Of a DNA stretch of 40,259 bases, positions 37,732 through 40,259 are shown one piece after another. Position 1 is the first letter of the stretch, and each line of letters starts with the position of its first letter. Position numbers and translations under genes: made by a program. The notes below the pieces were generated by a model, which saw nothing but the letters and a program-made list of their open reading frames with translations, ran no database searches and had not been told where the DNA came from. The stretch is from Actinoplanes regularis (GTDB taxonomy: Bacteria > Actinomycetota > Actinomycetes > Mycobacteriales > Micromonosporaceae): positions 1-40,259 of the forward strand of contig NZ_FZNR01000039.1 in NCBI RefSeq assembly GCF_900188005.1. The letters are read 5' to 3'.

Positions 37732-39456
37732 TCAGGCCGCGGCCACCAGCGGGGCGATGTCGGCGGCCGTGCGGCGGGTGGCGTCCGCGCTCGCGTCGTC
37801 CGGCTGCTCCTGGGCGGCGAGCTCGGCGACCACCCGGGCCTCGTACAGGGAAAGCTCCCGCTCGAGATCGTCGGCGCCCCAGCCGAGCGGTCCGGCGATC
37901 AACCCGGCGGTGGTCCGGGCCGCGGCCACGCCACGGTCCGCTGTCTCGATGGAGATCCGGGTACGGCGGGTCAGTACGTCCTCCAGGTGCCGCGCCCCCT
38001 CGTGGGTCACCGCGTACACGGCCTCGGCGCGCAGGTAGTCCGGGGCACCGTCGAGCGGCTCGCCCAGCGACGGGTCGGCCGCGACCAGGTCGAGCACCTC
38101 CTCGGCGAGCGTGCCGTACCGCTTGAGCAGGTGTTCGATCCGATCCACCGACAGGCCGGAGTTACGGGCGAGCAGCGCCCGCCGGTTCCACGCGGCCCGG
38201 TAGCCGTTCGCGCCGAGCAGCGGGATCTGCTCGGTGCACGAGGCCGGTACCCGGGCGTGCAGCTCCTTGACCGCCGCGTCGACCGCGTCCTTCGCCATCA
38301 CCCGGTATGTCGTGTACTTGCCGCCGGCCACCACGACCATGCCGGGCGCCGGGGTGCCGACCGCGTGCTCGCGGGACAGCTTCGCGGTGGTGTTCGAGCG
38401 CGCCGACAGCAGCGGCCGCAGCCCGGCGTAGACGCCCTGCACGTCTTCGCTGGTCAGCGGCGTGGCCAGGGTCTTGTTCACCTCGTTGAGCAGGTAGTCG
38501 ACGTCGGCGCGGGAGGCGGCCGGGTGGGCCTTGTCCAGGGCCCACGCGGTGTCCGTGGTGCCGATGATCCAGTGCCGGTCCCACGGGATGACGAAGAGCA
38601 CGCTCGTGGCGGTCCGCAGGATCATCCCGGTGTTCCCGGCGATCCGTTCGCGCGGCACCACGATGTGGATGCCCTTGCTCGCGGTGACCTGGAACTGCTC
38701 CTGCTCGCCGGTGAGCAGCGCCTGGCTGTCGCCGGTCCACACCCCGGTCGCGTTGATCACGGTGCGGGCGCGGATCTCCAGCTCGGCGCCGGTCTCGGCG
38801 TCGCGGGCGCGGACCCCGACCACCCGGCGGCCCTCCCGCAGGAAGCCGGTCACCTCGGTGCGGGCGGCGACGTGGGCGCCGTAGGCCGCGGCCGTGCGCG
38901 CCAGGAACATCGTGTGCCGGGCGTCATCGACCTGCGCGTCGTAGTAGCGGATCGCGCCGACCAGGGACTCCGGCCGCAGCGACGGAAACGCGCGCAGCGC
39001 CTCGGTCCGGCTCAGGTGCCGGTGCAGCGGCAGGCCCACGCCGAAACTGCCGGAGAGCGCGAGCGTGTCGTAGAGGGCGATGCCCGCGCCGACGTACAGC
39101 CGCTCCCAGGCCCGGTGCTGCAGCGGGTAGAGGAACGAGACCGGGCGCACCAGGTGCGGGGCGAGCCGCTGGATCAGCAGGCCCCGCTCCTTGAGCGCCT
39201 CGCGGACCAGGGAGAAGTCGAGCATCTCCAGGTAGCGCAGGCCACCGTGGATCAGTTTGCTGGACCGGCTGGACGTGCCGCTGGCGAAGTCCCGCGCCTC
39301 CAGCAGGCCTACCGACAGTCCGCGGGTGGCCGCGTCCAGGGCCGCCCCGGCCCCGACCACGCCTGCGCCGACGACCAGCACGTCCAGTTCCTTGCCGTTC
39401 GCCATGGCGGCCAGCGCCGCCGCACGCGACCGCGTGGAGATCACTCCGGTGTTCAT
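37732..39456 (-). CDS. glpD: Glycerol-3-phosphate dehydrogenase (FAD-dependent)
   Basis: A 574-residue respiratory glycerol-3-phosphate dehydrogenase, of normal length. The FAD-binding motif VVGAGVVGAG lies at residues 28-37, with GLLEARDFASGTSSRSSKLIHGGLRYLE, PHLVRPVSFLYPL, DAQVDDARHTM, IIGTTDTAW and AGGKYTTYRVMA, all typical of GlpD, and a C-terminal helical domain. It oxidises glycerol-3-phosphate to dihydroxyacetone phosphate at the membrane face and passes electrons to quinone. The ATG at 39456 has GGAAGGAAA upstream. It follows glpK after 14 nt, so the two are co-transcribed. The longer open frame lies over glpK and is an artefact. Confidence 0.95.
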   Translation of the reverse strand: MNTGVISTRSRAAALAAMANGKELDVLVVGAGVVGAGAALDAATRGLSVGLLEARDFASGTSSRSSKLIHGGLRYLEMLDFSLVREALKERGLLIQRLAPHLVRPVSFLYPLQHRAWERLYVGAGIALYDTLALSGSFGVGLPLHRHLSRTEALRAFPSLRPESLVGAIRYYDAQVDDARHTMFLARTAAAYGAHVAARTEVTGFLREGRRVVGVRARDAETGAELEIRARTVINATGVWTGDSQALLTGEQEQFQVTASKGIHIVVPRERIAGNTGMILRTATSVLFVIPWDRHWIIGTTDTAWALDKAHPAASRADVDYLLNEVNKTLATPLTSEDVQGVYAGLRPLLSARSNTTAKLSREHAVGTPAPGMVVVAGGKYTTYRVMAKDAVDAAVKELHARVPASCTEQIPLLGANGYRAAWNRRALLARNSGLSVDRIEHLLKRYGTLAEEVLDLVAADPSLGEPLDGAPDYLRAEAVYAVTHEGARHLEDVLTRRTRISIETADRGVAAARTTAGLIAGPLGWGADDLERELSLYEARVVAELAAQEQPDDASADATRRTAADIAPLVAAA

Positions 39457-39470
39457 CGATTTCCTTCCGG

Positions 39471-40259
39471 TCAGACCCAGTCGAGGGTGCGATCGATGGC
39501 CTTGCGCCAGCGAGTGGTGCCTTCGGCGCGCCGGGCGTCCGACCAGGACGGCTGCCAGCGCCGGTCCTCGTGCCGGTTGGCGCGCAGTTCGTCCTGCGAC
39601 TTCCAGAAACCGACCGCGAGGCCGGCCGCGTACGCGGCGCCCAGCGCGGTGGTCTCGGCGACCCCCGGACGGCTCACCGGCACGCCGAGGATGTCCGCCT
39701 GCAGCTGCATGCAGAGCGCGTTGGCGGTGACCCCGCCGTCCACCTGGAGGCAGTCCAGTGCGGTGCCGGAGTCCTGGGCCATCGCCACCACCACGTCCCG
39801 GGTCTGGTAGCAGATCGCCTCGAGCGTGGCCCGGGCCAGGTGCGCCGCGGTGTGGTAGCGGGACAGGCCGACGATCGCGGCCCGCGCGTCCGGCCGCCAG
39901 TACGGCGCGAACAGTCCGGAGAACGCCGGCACGAAACACACGCCGGCGCTGTCCTCGACCTGCGCGGCGAGCGTCTCGCTGTCGGCGGCGGACGGCAGGA
40001 TTCCGAGCTGGTCGCGCAGCCACTGGATCGCCGAGCCACTCGCCGCCACCGAGCCTTCCAGGGCGAACACCGGCGGCTCGTCGCCGAACCGGTAGGCCAC
40101 CGTGGTGAGCAGCCCATGCGTGGAGCGCACCGGGGTGGTGCCGGTGTTGAGCAGGACGAAGTTCCCGGTGCCGTAGGTGCATTTGGCGTCGCCGGGTTCG
40201 AAGCAGGTCTGTCCGAACAGGGCCGCCTGCTGGTCGCCGATCGCGGCCGCGATCGGCAC
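39471..40259 (-). CDS. glpK: Glycerol kinase, C-terminal 262 residues (5' end outside window)
   Basis: The visible part contains the conserved second half of FGGY-family glycerol kinase: PIAAAIGDQQAALFGQ, KCTYGTGNFVLLNTG, FALEGSVAASGSAIQWLRD, PAFSGLFAPYWRPDARA and LQVDGGVTANALCMQLQAD, ending in the usual RW...AI..TLDW tail. It phosphorylates glycerol to glycerol-3-phosphate with ATP, feeding GlpD directly downstream. The window ends within the gene, so its start, promoter and any glpF cannot be seen. Confidence 0.94.
   Translation of the reverse strand: MPIAAAIGDQQAALFGQTCFEPGDAKCTYGTGNFVLLNTGTTPVRSTHGLLTTVAYRFGDEPPVFALEGSVAASGSAIQWLRDQLGILPSAADSETLAAQVEDSAGVCFVPAFSGLFAPYWRPDARAAIVGLSRYHTAAHLARATLEAICYQTRDVVVAMAQDSGTALDCLQVDGGVTANALCMQLQADILGVPVSRPGVAETTALGAAYAAGLAVGFWKSQDELRANRHEDRRWQPSWSDARRAEGTTRWRKAIDRTLDWV

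Noticed and set aside
39457..40182. N-terminal extension of the glpD frame
   Set aside because: It overlaps glpK in another frame; GlpD starts at 39456 with a good ribosome-binding site.
1..40259. tRNA, rRNA, CRISPR arrays, insertion sequences, prophage
   Set aside because: No cloverleaf-like or rRNA-like sequence, no regularly spaced short repeats, and no transposase, integrase or phage structural genes were recognised on either strand.

Overview
High-GC chromosomal DNA, almost certainly from a mycelial actinobacterium. The family mix (DUF6766, DUF6153, EACC1-associated caspase, CBM2 hydrolase, many GTG starts, GTGA/ATGA gene overlaps) suits Micromonosporaceae such as Actinoplanes; the genus is inference. 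I see no rRNA, tRNA, CRISPR array or insertion sequence. All calls come from reading the sequence and from remembered family features; no searches were run.

Layout. (1) 1-11.7 kb is a stress-type island. It starts with the 5' end of a SigB/SigF-type sigma factor gene (minus strand, cut by the window edge). It continues with an SDR oxidoreductase and a Rho-N-like basic protein, a lipoprotein/27-aa peptide/DUF6766 operon, a molybdopterin oxidoreductase with a helical partner, a zinc alcohol dehydrogenase, a DUF4126 protein, a TPP-dependent pyruvate-oxidase-like enzyme, a methyltransferase, an iron-containing redox enzyme and a CDGSH protein. All ten transcription units carry a SigB/SigF-like promoter (G-N-N-T, usually GTTT, then 15-16 bp, then GGGNAY or a close variant). 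In seven of them the -10 lies only 9-10 nt before the start codon, which predicts leaderless mRNAs. The sigma gene has the same promoter, so it probably drives itself and its neighbours. This is the most interesting system in the window.

(2) 11.8-20 kb is regulatory: a STAS-HATPase fusion (a possible regulator of such a sigma factor), two orphan histidine kinases flanking a secreted CAP protein, an ECF sigma factor with a SnoaL-like tail, and a HEAT protein/MerR-HEAT operon with a clear MerR-type operator.

(3) 20-25.6 kb holds a secreted beta-propeller protein, a two-gene conflict-type module (EACC1 plus a caspase with EF-hand, membrane anchor and WD40 propeller) and a polytopic membrane protein with a cysteine-paired repeat domain.

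(4) 25.6-33 kb: a siderophore-type ABC importer operon whose binding-protein gene has lost its 5' end, abutting a CBM2-metalloprotease gene and a sialidase-like gene.

(5) 33-37.7 kb: a GntR/YtrA-like regulator with a membrane protein, a DUF4375-like protein, a DUF5666-like secreted protein, DUF6153 and DUF305 proteins (a pairing often linked to metal stress), and a DUF4232 lipoprotein.

(6) 37.7-40.26 kb: glpK-glpD on the minus strand, for glycerol catabolism; glpK runs off the right edge.
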